DNA of 64,000 nucleotides from Spirodela intermedia (taxonomy: Eukaryota; Streptophyta; Magnoliopsida; Alismatales; Araceae): the NCBI GenBank assembly GCA_902729315.2, contig LR746272.1:1867035-1931034 (forward strand), given 5' to 3'. The translations under genes were made by a program, and so were the position numbers. Below the pieces are notes generated by a model. That model was not told where the DNA came from. It saw nothing but the letters and a program-made list of their open reading frames with translations, and made no database searches. Positions 40,100-52,160 of the stretch are shown piece by piece (position 1 is the first letter of the stretch; each line of letters opens with the position of its first letter).

Positions 40100-41027
40100 A
40101 GGAGCCATTCTTTTGCTCGGTCCGAAGACTATTTTTCGGGCCTCAACCCGAACCTGGCCCCGGCCAGGCCCGGGGACTCATTAAAAATTAATTGATCTGA
40201 AGATGATTAAAAACTGTGGAAACCCAATCACATGAAGGGGCTGATTCTCTCTCTAAGAGAGAGGAAGATCATTATTTCTCCACGTCCATGTCCGGAGTCC
40301 TGCAGGTGGAAGAGTCAGCGCACGCGTTGTCATCGCCGGCGGGTGGCTTCTCTCCCTCTCTGTCTCTCTCTCTCTATCCATCTATGCGACGACTGCAACA
40401 ACCAACGTGAAGAAGGAAAGAACGGACAGAGAGAGAGGCTCCGGCCTCCCCGCTGAATGGTGGCTCTTAGCTCCGGCTGAAATCTGTGGCCGGAGATTCT
40501 CCGGCTTCACGGAGGAAATTGTGGCTTTGAGACAGAGAGCTCCCTCCTAGAAACCTCTCCCACCATCAGCTGGGCACGTCTCCGCTTAAAATAGCCTAAA
40601 CCCTCCTCGTCCCCATACGAAAAAGCGAGAGAGATAGAGATAGAGAGAGAGTGAGAGCGAGAGAGAGAGGATGGTTCACAATTTCTGTGCGACAGAGGGC
40701 CAATCTGGCTGAACATGTTTGTCTCGGCGTGGCCGGATCGCCACCGCAAGGGAAGGGAGCGGCGTGGAGCCCGTCGCTGCCACAACCATGCATGCGCCAC
40801 AGCCGACGTGACCAGAGATTACGGAGCCCACGAAGGACTTCTCCCATTATCCATTCGGTTAAATTAGAGCGTCCAGCAGGGGAAGACGAGTCCATGGGCG
40901 CCCCCAGAAGAGCAGATAGAGACGAGACCGCTGTGGGGGCGATCTCGGCCAAGATCGGGTCCTGGAATTCGCTCCGATGCCGACAACAGTCGAGAGGGCG
41001 GGAGATGCTGACATTCCTCCCCTTTGT

Positions 41028-41087
41028 CTCCTCTCTCTCTCTCTCTCTCTCACTCTCTCTCTCTCCCCCTCTCCCTCTCGTTCTCCC

Positions 41088-41121
<34 letters not shown>

Positions 41122-41122
41122 C
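41028..41122. repeat. Interrupted CT-rich pyrimidine tract
   Basis: Nearly pure pyrimidine on the plus strand for about 95 bp, mostly CT with CCCT interruptions. Confidence 0.9.
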
Positions 41123-42406
41123 GACATGTCATATATTATGGTACCCATCAGAGGTCCCGTGGGTTATTTGCTATCGACGTTTTTTGCAAACAAGACACGT
41201 TGGAGATCTTAATTGGGGAAATGGACCCAGTAATCGTTTTGGTTTTGGGAAACTATCACCTTCTGAGTAGGACTGCCACCTCCACGCCCCCGTGGAACAA
41301 CGATTCGCCACCTGGCATGCCAAGGAGAACGCTGTGGTGGCGAATTCCCCCTTATTCTTATGAGCAAGTTCAGAAATTTTGGGTCGGAAGACAACCTTAC
41401 TGGTGCTGACGGGGGAGAGAGATTTGCCACGTTGGAGCGCCACAAACGCGCCGAGGTGGCAATCTTGACCAAAAACACAAGCTATCTCCAGAAACGTGTG
41501 CCCACGTCATCAGAGTCAGAGCTCTCTGACCACGTCTGCAGAGGACTCTGGTCACCACCTCAGCGCGCCACGGAGGCGTCCAGGTGGCGGTTTCGGTCAA
41601 AGGGCACAGTTCCCAAAACAAAATTTACGGATCTGTTTACCAATAAAGAAATGTGCAACTCAGAGGAATGACGACGACGTGGCCCTGCCTTGTTGCACGA
41701 GGGTGGGCCCCCCGGTCGGAACAGGAAGGCCGGGTCCCTTTCTCCCGTCCACTGCCACTGCGTATTCGGCGCCACAGGAAGGGCGACTACGTGGACGCCC
41801 AGAAACCTTTCGCCCTCTGCGCCTTCAACTCTAATGAGACCAAAACTCCCGAATATGAAGCTTTTGGAGGCGCCTGAATTCGTCTATCCTCTCTCTCTCT
41901 CTCTCGCTCTCGCTCTTGACGAGGATCACTTGACGGGGAGGAGCCCAGGAAGCCCCGGTATTTACGGCGCCATCAATAATCAATCAACGTCGAGGGCATC
42001 CAACAATCGTACAATTGGTCTGTGGCGCATAATTCTCAACCATACCTAGATATTGATGCTCATGTCCTCATCCGGCAGCAAATTCAGCTCAACGTAATTA
42101 CATCCTCTCGTGTGGAAGGAACTCTGAGAGAGAGAGAGAGAGAGGTTGACTGTGACCCGTGTGTATCCGAGTGAAACAAAGGGGACGTTTGTTCTCCAGC
42201 GAGGAGAGATGATGAGGGGAATCTCGAGGAGGGTCTCGTCGAGAGATACGGTTGGCCGTGAATTATTGCTACGTCCCAGGCCGGTGATTCGCGATGAGAC
42301 CACTTCTTCCGATGGCTCAGTAATATAATGCCATGATTAGGTATGTTTTCTCCTCCTCTTCAGGAACAAGACCCTGAAAGCCCGCCAAAGTAACCCCCTA
42401 TACGCC

Positions 42407-42409
<3 letters not shown>

Positions 42410-42447
<38 letters not shown>
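42410..42447. repeat. (AG)n microsatellite
   Basis: About 19 uninterrupted AG units followed by GGGAGA. No gene start is supported nearby. Confidence 0.9.
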
Positions 42448-42453
<6 letters not shown>

Positions 42454-43596
42454 ACTAGCCGGGCTTCCGGGCTTCCGGGCAGGGGCCAGGATTAGTCGGA
42501 TAATGTAAAGTAGATTGCTGAGATCAGACGAATGGGACTTGCAACCATTACAATCTCGTTTGGTGAGGCGTTAAGATGGGCAATCAGGTCGGCCAATCAT
42601 GAGCCGGCTCTTCACTCCAAATCGCGTAAATAATCTCAAGAATCCCCCTTCCCGTGGGAGCCAGCCCCATCGACATAGTTTCATCATCCGCAAATATGAT
42701 TAATATATTGTAGAATGAGCCAAAGACGATGGCATCTCCCATGTGAGCAGCCCATCGGATACTACGAACCGTGAGAACCGGATAAAGCTCGCCTCTTCCG
42801 TCAGCTAAGCACCCCCTCCGATCCCCAAGCTCTGGACCCACTAATACTTGATTATTACGCAAATCTCGATCGCTGATGATAATCGGCGAAGCGGGTCAAC
42901 AGAGACAGAACGAAAGGGATCGGTCGTCTTCAGATGTTCGATTACGGTTCTGCCGCACTGATCGGTCATCCCTAACCTGGTTTGATCCCCCGACCCTCCA
43001 AGTCCGTGTTGTCGTTGAGATTTGGAGGTTGACTTAACTCTGAATTAGTCGTGGAACAACAGTTTGAGCTTTGCTTCGTCCTGAGGGAAATATCTCCGAT
43101 GATTGCAAGATACTGCGGAAAATATCTACTCATGGTCCCTTGTTTCTTGCTGGCCCGTGCCTATCCTCTCTCTCTCTGTCTCTCTGTCTCTCTACCCGGT
43201 TATATATGCAAGTCTGTGAGAACGAAAAGATTTAAAGATATTTTATACCCTGCCGGAGCCCATCATATCTAAAGATCTAAAGATATTGAATCCTGAAGAA
43301 ATCCGGCTCAGTGGACAGGAACGAGATTCGAAATTCCACCATTCATCGTTGATTTTCGTCCAAATTAAAGGCGTAATGAAACCCGCAACTCGGAGGTAGA
43401 CTTCGAACATACCGACGTATAGAGAGAGAGAGAGAGAGAGGATTGCGACGACCCTTCCTCCGACAAAACCAACCGAGAACCAATCACGGCGTGTCCAGGG
43501 GAAGTATATTAAAAAGACCCGCGTGGTATCTGTGAAACGGAGGCGGCGGGTGAATTTGAAACTCGGCATCTGAGGGTGCATGCAGCCGTGGACACG

Positions 43597-44037
43597 TTAT
43601 GGGCAGGGTGAGCACGAGGGAGACCTTCTTGTCCCTTCCTCACAGACTCCGTCATTTCCGACAATTGCCCTGATACCTCTCATGCCCACCCCCCCTTCCG
43701 CCCAACTTGTTCCTGCCCCAACTGGCACTGGGACGCGGAGCCTAGAGAGAGAGAGAGAGGCGGGGGGAAGATAGGGCTCCAAAGTTCCTCGTAATCCTTT
43801 TATCGCATCGAGTACTCGGCTGACGGCCAGATCGGCCGTGCTGGTCCAGGATAAGAACAGAAGAAGTGCCGCCAGAAACTGGTAGTCCCTGAGAATTTTC
43901 ATGGCGTAGCAAGACCAGCCAGAGTAAGCGGAGAAGCCGAGGGAATTTCCACGCCGTGAGAAACGGCCACGTACCCACTCTGCGGCGTCTCCTTGCCGGG
44001 GGCTCACCTGGAGTTTGCATGGGGGGTTGTCTGCCAC
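43597..44037 (-). CDS. Doubtful ORF, 146 codons
   Basis: An uninterrupted minus-strand frame in a GC-rich area. An internal Met at 43902 is followed by a short hydrophobic stretch (FLAALLLFLSW) that could be a signal or membrane segment. I recognise no family, and the C-terminal part runs through an (AG)n tract giving SLSLSRL. A chance frame in GC-rich DNA is more likely than a gene. Confidence 0.15.
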   Translation of the reverse strand: MADNPPCKLQVSPRQGDAAEWVRGRFSRRGNSLGFSAYSGWSCYAMKILRDYQFLAALLLFLSWTSTADLAVSRVLDAIKGLRGTLEPYLPPASLSLSRLRVPVPVGAGTSWAEGGVGMRGIRAIVGNDGVCEEGTRRSPSCSPCP

Positions 44038-45589
44038 GCGTCAATCATCGGGTGGTCCCCATCATGGCACCAAACAGGTCCCCCCCGACACGTGGATACA
44101 CGTGTGAAGCAGCTCGCCAGGGCAACTGATTTCACTTTTCTTGTAATTATTTTTACTTTTTGTCGCGTGTGGAATTTTACGATTACCTCCCTGACCCACG
44201 GGTAACAGGTCACAAAAAAAGCGGTAACCCGCTCCACTCGTGTCTCATTTTCAACAAAAATATTATATTAATAAACAGTAATAATAATTTAATCCCAACA
44301 ACGTAGAGGGGTATCCATACATCTAATCCCATTACTATACTTAACATTTTAAATATATATTTTTAATTGGAATATTATAAATACCAACTCTATAGTCGTC
44401 ATTAAAGTAAGTTGATTAATTTTGTAGAGATATTATCCAAACAATAAAGTTTGTTACACACATTCTGGTCCCTTTCAAGGGGTACGAATATATTATTATT
44501 ATTATTATTATAAGATTATAATATATTGATGAATAACAACATTCTAGACATGAGAAATTATTGAAATATTATATCACGTTTGCAAGAAAGCAAAAACTAA
44601 AACTGTGTGGCTAAATTTGATAAAAATAGTGGTTATTTTTTATTTGAAAATTAAAATTCCACATTAATCTAATTATTAAATACGTTAATTATCGTGTATC
44701 TAGTTATCAAGTGGACCTCTTGATGACATAAAAGCCTTCCAATAAGTCAAAAATTAGTCTTAATTATATATATATTACCATGTGATCATGATTAAGGATG
44801 TTGGATTGACTGATTGGGGGGGGGGGGATCATCAGAATTAGATTATCGTGATCGTTGGATGGGTGGAGCTGCATCTTGACCGTTCTTCAAGTTGCTTCCA
44901 TCATTATCATAGCAATCTTGGCCTATAAAGACGTAAATTGTAACATATTGCCATCATGTGCATACCAACAAACTTAAATTAAATAAAAAAGTAGGAAATA
45001 TTTATTTATTGAATATGACGTCACTTGCCTTATTGAGGATAAGGGCAGGCAGCTAAATTCCGTGATGAAAATTGGAAAAAATAGAAGTTGGGGCACTTTT
45101 TAGGGAAAAAAATGGGAAATTTTCGAATAGATGAGATCGAGACTCTGGGGGAGGGGGGGGGCGCAAGCATAGGCGGGGGTGGCCCACAGGGGCCCACAAG
45201 GCTCGTTCCCACAGGGAAAGCGAGAGGGGCCAAGTGGGGCCCATTGGAAATCCCAAGTATGGAAGGATCGTCCAATGAGATTCGGAGGAACTGGATGACT
45301 AGCTTCCATCCTCCAATGGGAGTCGAGATAAGGCTTCCCGCAGGACCCGAAGGACCTCCACCTGCTGCGGTCCACCCCCCCTCCTACCTCTCTCTCTTTC
45401 TCTCTCTCTACCTCTCTCTCTGTGCCCTCGTCACACGGGCGTTCCCATCTCTCTCTCTCTCTCTCTCTCTACCCTACATCATGGTAGTCTCTTGATCAAT
45501 GCAAAAGCGCAAAGGCCAGGAGACCCCCACCCAAAAGCGCATCCTGGTGGGCCTCGCGGGTGCATAATTTTCCCTGGCATTTCCCCACT

Positions 45590-45622
45590 CTCCCTCTCAC
45601 TCTCGCTCTCTCTCTCTCTCGT

Positions 45623-45660
<38 letters not shown>

Positions 45661-45683
45661 CCTCGCTCTCTCTCTCTCTCTCG

Positions 45684-45739
<56 letters not shown>

Positions 45740-45752
45740 CTCTCTCTCTCTC
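45590..45752. repeat. 163-bp pyrimidine (CT)n tract upstream of the B-box gene
   Basis: Almost pure CT dinucleotides with a few CG or GTT interruptions. The tract ends about 47 bp before a TATA-like word. GAGA/CT repeats of this kind are known binding sites for plant BBR/BPC proteins; a role here is inference. Confidence 0.85.
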
Positions 45753-45798
45753 CACTCTTCTCTTCCAATTCGTTCCTTCTCTCCCTTCGCCCTTCGGC

Positions 45799-45810
45799 TA
45801 TACATATAAA
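45799..45810 (+). promoter_or_regulatory. Candidate TATA box of the B-box gene
   Basis: TATACATATAAA, followed by AAGG-type sequence, lies about 240 bp upstream of the start codon. It predicts a 5' UTR of roughly 210 nt that would include an upstream ORF and a second CT tract (about 45972-45999). Confidence 0.5.
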
Positions 45811-45889
45811 CAAGGCTGCGATATTTTTCTGTAGCCGTTAGCTCTCCGGCGAAGCTCTCCTGTCTACCTTTCCCACACAGGCCTGGCCT

Positions 45890-45946
45890 ATGCCAGCACC
45901 CTTCGGCTGGCTTCTTGTACAGCGGTCTTACCAGCAGCAAAAGTGA
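45890..45946 (+). CDS. Upstream ORF, 18 codons, before the B-box gene
   Basis: ATG to TGA encodes MPAPFGWLLVQRSYQQQK. It is the only ATG I see between the predicted transcription start and the main ATG at 46051, and it closes 104 nt before that ATG. If translated it could reduce initiation at the main frame. Conservation is unknown. Confidence 0.3.
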   Translation: MPAPFGWLLVQRSYQQQK

Positions 45947-46050
45947 CTCCCTTACATACAACTCCTCCCCCCCTCTCTTTCTCTCTCTCTCTCTCTAGAT
46001 CTTACTTGCTCTTCTGATCGGTGGTGCTCTACGGCTCCTCTCGAGCTTCG

Positions 46051-47465
46051 ATGACGACCCTATCGGAGAAGAGGTCGGCCAACGCGGTGGGCGGCAAGAC
46101 GGCCCGCGCCTGCGACAGCTGCCTCCGCCGCCGCGCGCGCTGGTACTGTGCCGCCGACGACGCCTTCCTCTGCCAGAGCTGCGATACCTTGGTCCACTCC
46201 GCTAACCCCCTCGCACGCCGGCACGAGAGGGTCCGCCTCAAGACCGCCTCTTCCTCTTCCCCGCTCCCTCCCTTCAAGCAGGCGGCGTTGCCCACCGCCC
46301 CTTCATGGCACCAGGGCTTCAAGCGGAAGGCCAGAACCCCGCGAGCTCGGCACACAGCGATGGCGCCGGCGGCCGCCAAGTCAGAGCCGCTGGTGCCCGA
46401 TTTCGAGGCCACCTCCCTCGACGAGACCGCGGAGGAGGAGGGAGAGGAGGAGGAGGAGGAGCAGCTTCTGTATCGCGTCCCCATCTTCGACCCAGTTCTC
46501 GCCGAGTTCTGCTCCAGCCACGTCTCCGACGATAGCGCCGCCACGTCCTCCGGGGAAGCCAAGCCGGCGATGAACCCGTCTCCAAAATACGCCTCTTCGC
46601 CGGGGGGGTTCGTCAACGCACTGCCCGGTTTCTCCCCCTCCGACGTTGACATAGGGGAATTCTCAGCCGACGTGGAGAGTCTGCTAGGTCGCGTCCTCGA
46701 CGAGGATGCTTTCAGCATGGAAGGGCTGGGGCTGATGGAAGCCGGCGGCGACGGCGCCGACTGCTGCTTTGGCGGCGGCGGGTACGTGAAACTGGAGACT
46801 TCCGACGGCGACGACCCAAATGGGGAGACCCTCGATCTGAATTTCGAATGCGGCTCTCCGGCTCCGACGCCGGCAAAGCTGGCGATGCCGCCAGCGATGG
46901 GTGCGTCGGTGAAGAGGAGGATCACGCTGAGGCTAGACTACGAGGGAGTCATCGACGCGTGGTCGTCTACGCAGGGATGCTCCTCGCCGTGGACAAACGG
47001 GGCGCGGCCCCAGATCAACCCTGACGAGTGCTTGCCAGACTTCATGGTGAGAAAACACTCTCCTGGTAGTGACGGATTCCAATTCTCCATCCAATGTGTG
47101 ATTCAATCGATCCTTTGGAGTTATTTTTACTGAATTATGAATTGGTGTTACAGGGGATGTGGGGGGAGGCGCCCGGATTGGCCTACGGCGGGGAGATGAG
47201 CGGGGGAGGGGACGGCGGGCCGGGCGGCGGCGGCATGGGCGGCGCTCAGGGGGCGGCCGGCGACGGCGGAAGAGAGGCGAGGGTGTCGAGGTACAGGGAA
47301 AAGAGGAGGACGAGGCTGTTCTCAAAGAAGATACGGTACGAGGTGAGGAAGCTCAACGCCGAGAAGAGGCCCCGCATGAAGGGCCGGTTCGTGAAGAGCG
47401 CCTCCTTTGGCGGCGCCGCCGGTGCCCCCGCCGGAGTTGCACCACAGCCCGCTTTTGCTTTCTGA
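46051..47465 (+). CDS. CONSTANS-like protein with one B-box and a CCT domain
   Basis: A predicted nuclear transcription regulator of the BBX14-17 (COL6/COL16-type) subgroup, linked in other plants to chlorophyll, light and flowering-time control. Two exons, 46051-47046 and 47154-47465, encode 435 aa; the 107-nt intron is GTGAGA...CAG. The start MTTLSEKRS gives the usual short lead before the zinc finger. The single B-box (about residues 21-63) has [30 protein letters not shown]. The acidic, Ser/Pro-rich middle carries a run of Glu near 130. The CCT domain (about 372-413) begins [20 protein letters not shown] and ends [10 protein letters not shown], with the expected basic helix. No second B-box is present, which separates it from CONSTANS itself. 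The gene looks intact. Which of BBX14-17 it matches cannot be told here. Confidence 0.9.
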
Positions 47466-47701
47466 AATCCGGACGGTGCTGGCGACGACAGCGACGAACC
47501 GTCGCCGTCTCCATCTCCTTCCGACGGACTTCCCTCTTGGCGACGGACGATGACGAACAAAACGAAGAGTTAGGATCCGCGAAGGCTCTATTCTTCTTCT
47601 TCTTCTTCTTCTTCTTGCGTTCTGTATGTTGGGTTTTTTTGGTTTACCCAGGCAAAGTGAAGAGCACTCTCTTATGTGCCGGTACTTTCTTGGATGGACG
47701 A

Positions 47702-47707
47702 AATAAA
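47702..47707 (+). terminator. Polyadenylation signal of the B-box gene
   Basis: AATAAA lies 237 bp after the stop codon, following a (TTC)n pyrimidine stretch. The spacing is typical of a plant near-upstream element. Confidence 0.5.
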
Positions 47708-48063
47708 GACTAATAGTAGCACTGACGACTCCCTCTGCGCCTCTCTCTAGGACTCTGGTGATCATTCCGAACACATTCAATGAGATTCGATGTCATAATT
47801 TTGCAGCAACCAAACTACCTCCTTGTATCACAGGTACCCCCCCCCCCCCCGGCACGACACCAAGGCCATTCTTGTCGATGATATATCATCTCTCTCGCTC
47901 GCTCGCTCCATCTGCTTTCTCTCTACTTTCTCTAGAGGCTCTGATGATCACCTTGAACATTTCGAATAAGATCAAAGCCATAATTTTACAGCGTGAAGAG
48001 CCGTCTACTATACATGGATACCCTCCCCCGGCCACGCCTCCAGGAACATCTGTCGCGATGATC

Positions 48064-48101
<38 letters not shown>

Positions 48102-48589
48102 ATCTATCTCCCCGGGATGTTATGTGGCAGAAGTGAGTTCCTGGTCCTGAAATCTTCTCAACACTTATTTTCACACAAGACGCTTGGATAAATTTCTCCG
48201 GGGAAATCCAGCGGAAACAGGCTGCTCCCTGAGTCTCTACCTGTCTCAGCATCTCCATGCAAACTCAGGTCTACGAACCGCCCCGTTTAAATACTCGATC
48301 GACAGGATTTCATCAATCGCAGAGCCGGGGACTTTCATTCCCGTTTCAGAAGACAGGAAAGCACTATTAACGACTGAAGAACTCACCGGGGGGGGGGATC
48401 CCTTGTTTCTATGAACTATTAACGACTGAAGAATCTAAGTCAATGAGTCGTACCTAAAAGGTGAGGAAAGGACTAGATAATTCAAAGATTGATTGAAGAG
48501 GGTGAGGAAATAAATAAGGTGGATGAAAATATTTGTGTTCTTGAGATGGTTTGTCATCTTCCTTCATATGTTCTAGGGAGCTTGGTTTT
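47708..48589. other. Intergenic segment with two diverged duplicate blocks
   Basis: The blocks at about 47755-47905 and 47940-48095 resemble each other: TGATCA, then CATAATTTT(G/A)CAGC, a C-run or CCCTCCCCCGGC stretch, and GATGATCTATCATCTCTCTC or its variant. This suggests an old tandem duplication of about 185 bp. No gene is supported. Confidence 0.5.
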
Positions 48590-49693
48590 TGTTAGAGTAA
48601 GACGTTTTATATGGACTTCAGCGAAATCAATACTCACGACGTGAAGTAAGGTAGAAGAAAGAACAATTCACAACAAGAGTACCGACACAAGGATTTTACG
48701 TAATTTGGAGGTTGGCCTCTTATGTTTACAGGCGACGACGAAAACTCTACTAGATGTAAAAAGTAGTACAAGAGAATCACTTCTCAAAGAACCAAGAGAA
48801 TAAATCTCTAATCTTGACCCTTTTAAGATCTCAAAGAATGAATCCTTAATCTTGGCTCTCTGATGTACTCACCAACCTGAGAGATGTTCTTTAGAAGCTT
48901 TCTCTCAAACACTCTCTCTCTATGGTGGAACAAGGGTAAAAGGGGAGGTTACTCCATGTTGCTCTAAATGAGAGGAGGTGACCCTTTATTTATAGGCACC
49001 TCGCAGTCACCTTAGTAATTGTGCCAGCAAGAACCTTGAGAAACATGCTGAATAGTTTCCCTTTCTTCCACCTGTATCGTCCACTTCATGGACTGCTCAA
49101 CCCATAAATGGGTCATTGAATCCGTGCGAATCAATCTTTCAGTTGATCGTTTCTCCAAGGGAATCCTTCTCTAGTGAGTGAAGGCTTGGGTGTGCTATGA
49201 GGAAGCCAGACACTTGTACCACATATAGACGGCTTGTGTTCAAGACAATCTCTTTCTATAACCCATTTGGCGTGACAAATAGATACAAAGACAGCCAAGA
49301 TGTCCAGAACTAAATGCTTTAAAAATAATGTAATACTTTACCATAGTAAGAGTATTGGGATCAAAAGGCCGAATAAGACTCAAAGATAAGTTTAAGAGAA
49401 AATCAATCCCTACTCGGCCACACCTCAGATCTTGGTTGGAGTGTTTTCATTGCCGTGTGTGGCTGTCCCCTAACTGTCTACTGGGCATTTACTCTCTCTC
49501 TCTCGCTTGCCAGCTGACTCTAGCCCACACTCAATGACAATAAAGATGCATTAGCCAAGGTTTGGCTGGACCTGATAACAGTTAGATAGTGGTTGAGAAG
49601 TTATTTGTAATTTTGTCAAGGTGAGTAGACTTGAGAAGTAGGCCTGGAAAGGAAAGTTTTCATCTCATTACTTGGGTTTGTCATACACTAACA
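48590..49693 (-). mobile_element. Probable LTR-retrotransposon LTR, possibly solo
   Basis: Read on the minus strand the segment starts TGTTAGTGTATGAC and ends ACTCTAACA, giving TG...CA ends with 6-bp inverted termini (TGTTAG/CTAACA). A TATAAATA promoter word lies at 48994-48987. Downstream comes a stretch with AAATCCTTGTGTCGGTAC near 48690, resembling the R/U5 region of many plant copia-type LTRs. No primer-binding site, coding region or second LTR was found, and the flanking 5-mers (GTTTT and ATGAG) do not match as a target-site duplication, so the ends are tentative. Confidence 0.45.
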
Positions 49694-52160
49694 ATGAGTT
49701 AATTATTTCCTTTTTTTATAAATAAAATAAATACAATAATGAGTTTCCAATAATGGTGTAATATTCAAGTTGTGTGCTAATCTCAATGGTCTTTTTTTCA
49801 TTAATTAATACTTAGATAAGAAAATTAATTAATTAATAACACTGTGAAGAGAATGTTTATGCATCTTAACCATAATTCATGTGTCATTTACTAATATAAT
49901 TAATCTTTTCATTCACCCAATGATGGCTCAGAAGGACCTCTAATTTTATAAAAATTATGTTCACAGACTAATAAAAAGAGAGACATAAACCAAGAAAGAA
50001 ATCAAAAGTATGGTAATCCTTTTTAATTTTCCAGCTTGCTTTAAATGGATTTCTTTATATTTCAAGGATATTGTAGAACACCATCCAACAAGGTAAGTGA
50101 TCGCAGATGATAAGCATTAACATAGAAAATTGAGCACTACAATACTTCTTTAATGTAACATGTATGGCAATGGACTACTTTACTCAAATAAAATAAAATA
50201 TTTGAGTAGTTTCAAGAAATCTGAGAATTATTTAACATAAAAAAATATAAGAAAAAACAAAAGCATAAATGATGCTAAAGAAGCTTGAATAGGTAATTAT
50301 TACCTATGGTTTAACATGCCATGTTAGTGGATACAATGTTATTTTAAATATATAAATTTAAACATTAATGTAATTTGTTTCTCATTATTGCACTTATATC
50401 ATAATATGTGGAGAAAATGTATATTTTTTCAAATATATCATTGTTAATCTAGATAAAAATCATTATGAACATAGTTAAAGATCAATTGAATAAATAAGTT
50501 TAAAAAAAATTAGAAGAATAATCAAATTATACAACCAAGGGATATCATTTAATTCATGTTTTGTAGCAAGTTTTGAGTTAATTGGAAAAATATTGATTGG
50601 TACTAATACAAATCACATTCTCAATAAAAATATCAATGGATTAATTGACTTGACCCCTTCGTTTTAAATGTTTTAAGGAAACAGTCACGAATTATCTAGG
50701 AAAAAGCCCCTCAAATATGAAAAATGTAAATTTCATTCAAATAATAGATTGATCATGCTTAACATGTCACATACGTAATGGTATACATTTTTAACAAGAC
50801 AAATGACATTGTAAAGACTCATTCCAAGATATTCTTAAAATAGAAACACACATAAGCAAAATTTCATTTTTTTACTTATATTTAGGCATATTATAAGTGA
50901 AGAGACAAGGGTTCTATTATAAGCAAAATAAAAGGTTTGGCGTAGGTGATTTATTTGGAGCTAATTGTGTTCTACTAGTGAAAGAGACAAGGGTAATTTT
51001 TGGGGTATATTTATACAAATATTTTATGTGAATATATATTTTAAATATTTATTAACCATTGAAATATTTAATAAAATTGATGCACAAGATCCACCAAATA
51101 GAAAACGGCAAGCATTCTAGTAATTTGTGAAATAGTCATCATGTTTACAATTAGTCATTGAAATGGATTTGAGTGACCATTTTTCAACTATTGTAAGCTC
51201 TAAGAAGTGAAAAATGAAGAACATATACAAATATTAACATCTACATCCATTTTTCCATCCCCAAGCCTTACCATTCATAGATTTATGAGATAATTAGCAA
51301 TGGATTTTATGTTGCATGGACCACTATGCCATGCTTCCAATATTAAGATCTACACTCCTTGGTCAAAGAAGCAATAAAATCGATGTTGCAAACTCTTTTT
51401 TTTTTTTAAATAATTATTGGGAAAGAGTTTGTAGTCTTAGACGATTATCACCAATTGCAGGTGCACTTGGACAAATTTAAAATTGTGAATCTAAAGTTAG
51501 AGGTGAGATGATGCATTGATGTTCATTCAAAGTACCAATTGATTGTTTGTGAAATTGAAGGGCCATGCCCTTGGAATAGTAGAACGTAGATAGTTCAAAA
51601 TTATCATAAACATAGGTACTTGTTTGTGGTTTGAAGAGAACATACTTGATTGTGTGGGAGAAAACTCAATATGAAAACCTTTATATCATATAAAAAGACA
51701 TTCATTCCCCTTTTTGGTTCCTCTTACAGCTTTCTACTTTGAACCAATAGAGGGTATCTTTTTTTGAAAAGCTTGTAAATTTTACTCACATACAAAATCC
51801 TGCTCAAAGGTTTATTGAGTTCAACTCTCTATTCATACTATGAATATAATATTGTCAGCATACGCCAATTTACTTATACGGGGTCCCCCTTCTAATTAAG
51901 ATTTCTAGCTCTTACAATGGGAAGTGTCATTATGTATGGTCACAAATATTATTGAATAGTAATAATAATAATTATTATTATTATTTAATATATTGGATGC
52001 TTAAGTACGCATTATAATTTGTGAACTTTAACATTAATTTTTTTTTTTTTGAGAATTTGGCAGAAATATGTTATGTCATTTAATGGAGACTGTGTGCAGA
52101 AATCTGGACAATTAACTTGTGGAGATGAACCCTTACTGAACTCATATGCACTTACCACAC

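Larger units (their letters stand above)
38179..45589. other. Microsatellite-dense, partly GC-rich intergenic region
   Basis: No gene is firmly supported in about 7.4 kb. It contains many CT/AG tracts (for example 39330-39350, 41028-41122, 41890-41909, 42126-42144, 42410-42447, 43423-43441, 45452-45473), GGGCCC-rich stretches at 39.93-40.18 kb, and many CACGT-containing words at 41.3-41.7 kb. The segment 44.2-45.05 kb is AT-rich. The long frames across the CT tracts (Ser-Leu or Arg-Glu repeats) are artefacts of the repeats. Confidence 0.6.

Noticed and set aside
40596-41132. Long frames on both strands with Ser-Leu or Arg-Glu repeats (also at 45479-45961 and 36909-37355)
   Set aside because: They are translations of CT/AG microsatellites, which are open in several frames without being coding.
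42584-42862. 92-codon minus-strand frame
   Set aside because: Short, unrecognised, with no supporting signals; consistent with chance.
46029-46925. 298-codon minus-strand frame opposite the B-box gene
   Set aside because: It is the antisense shadow of a GC-rich exon with a clear B-box on the plus strand.
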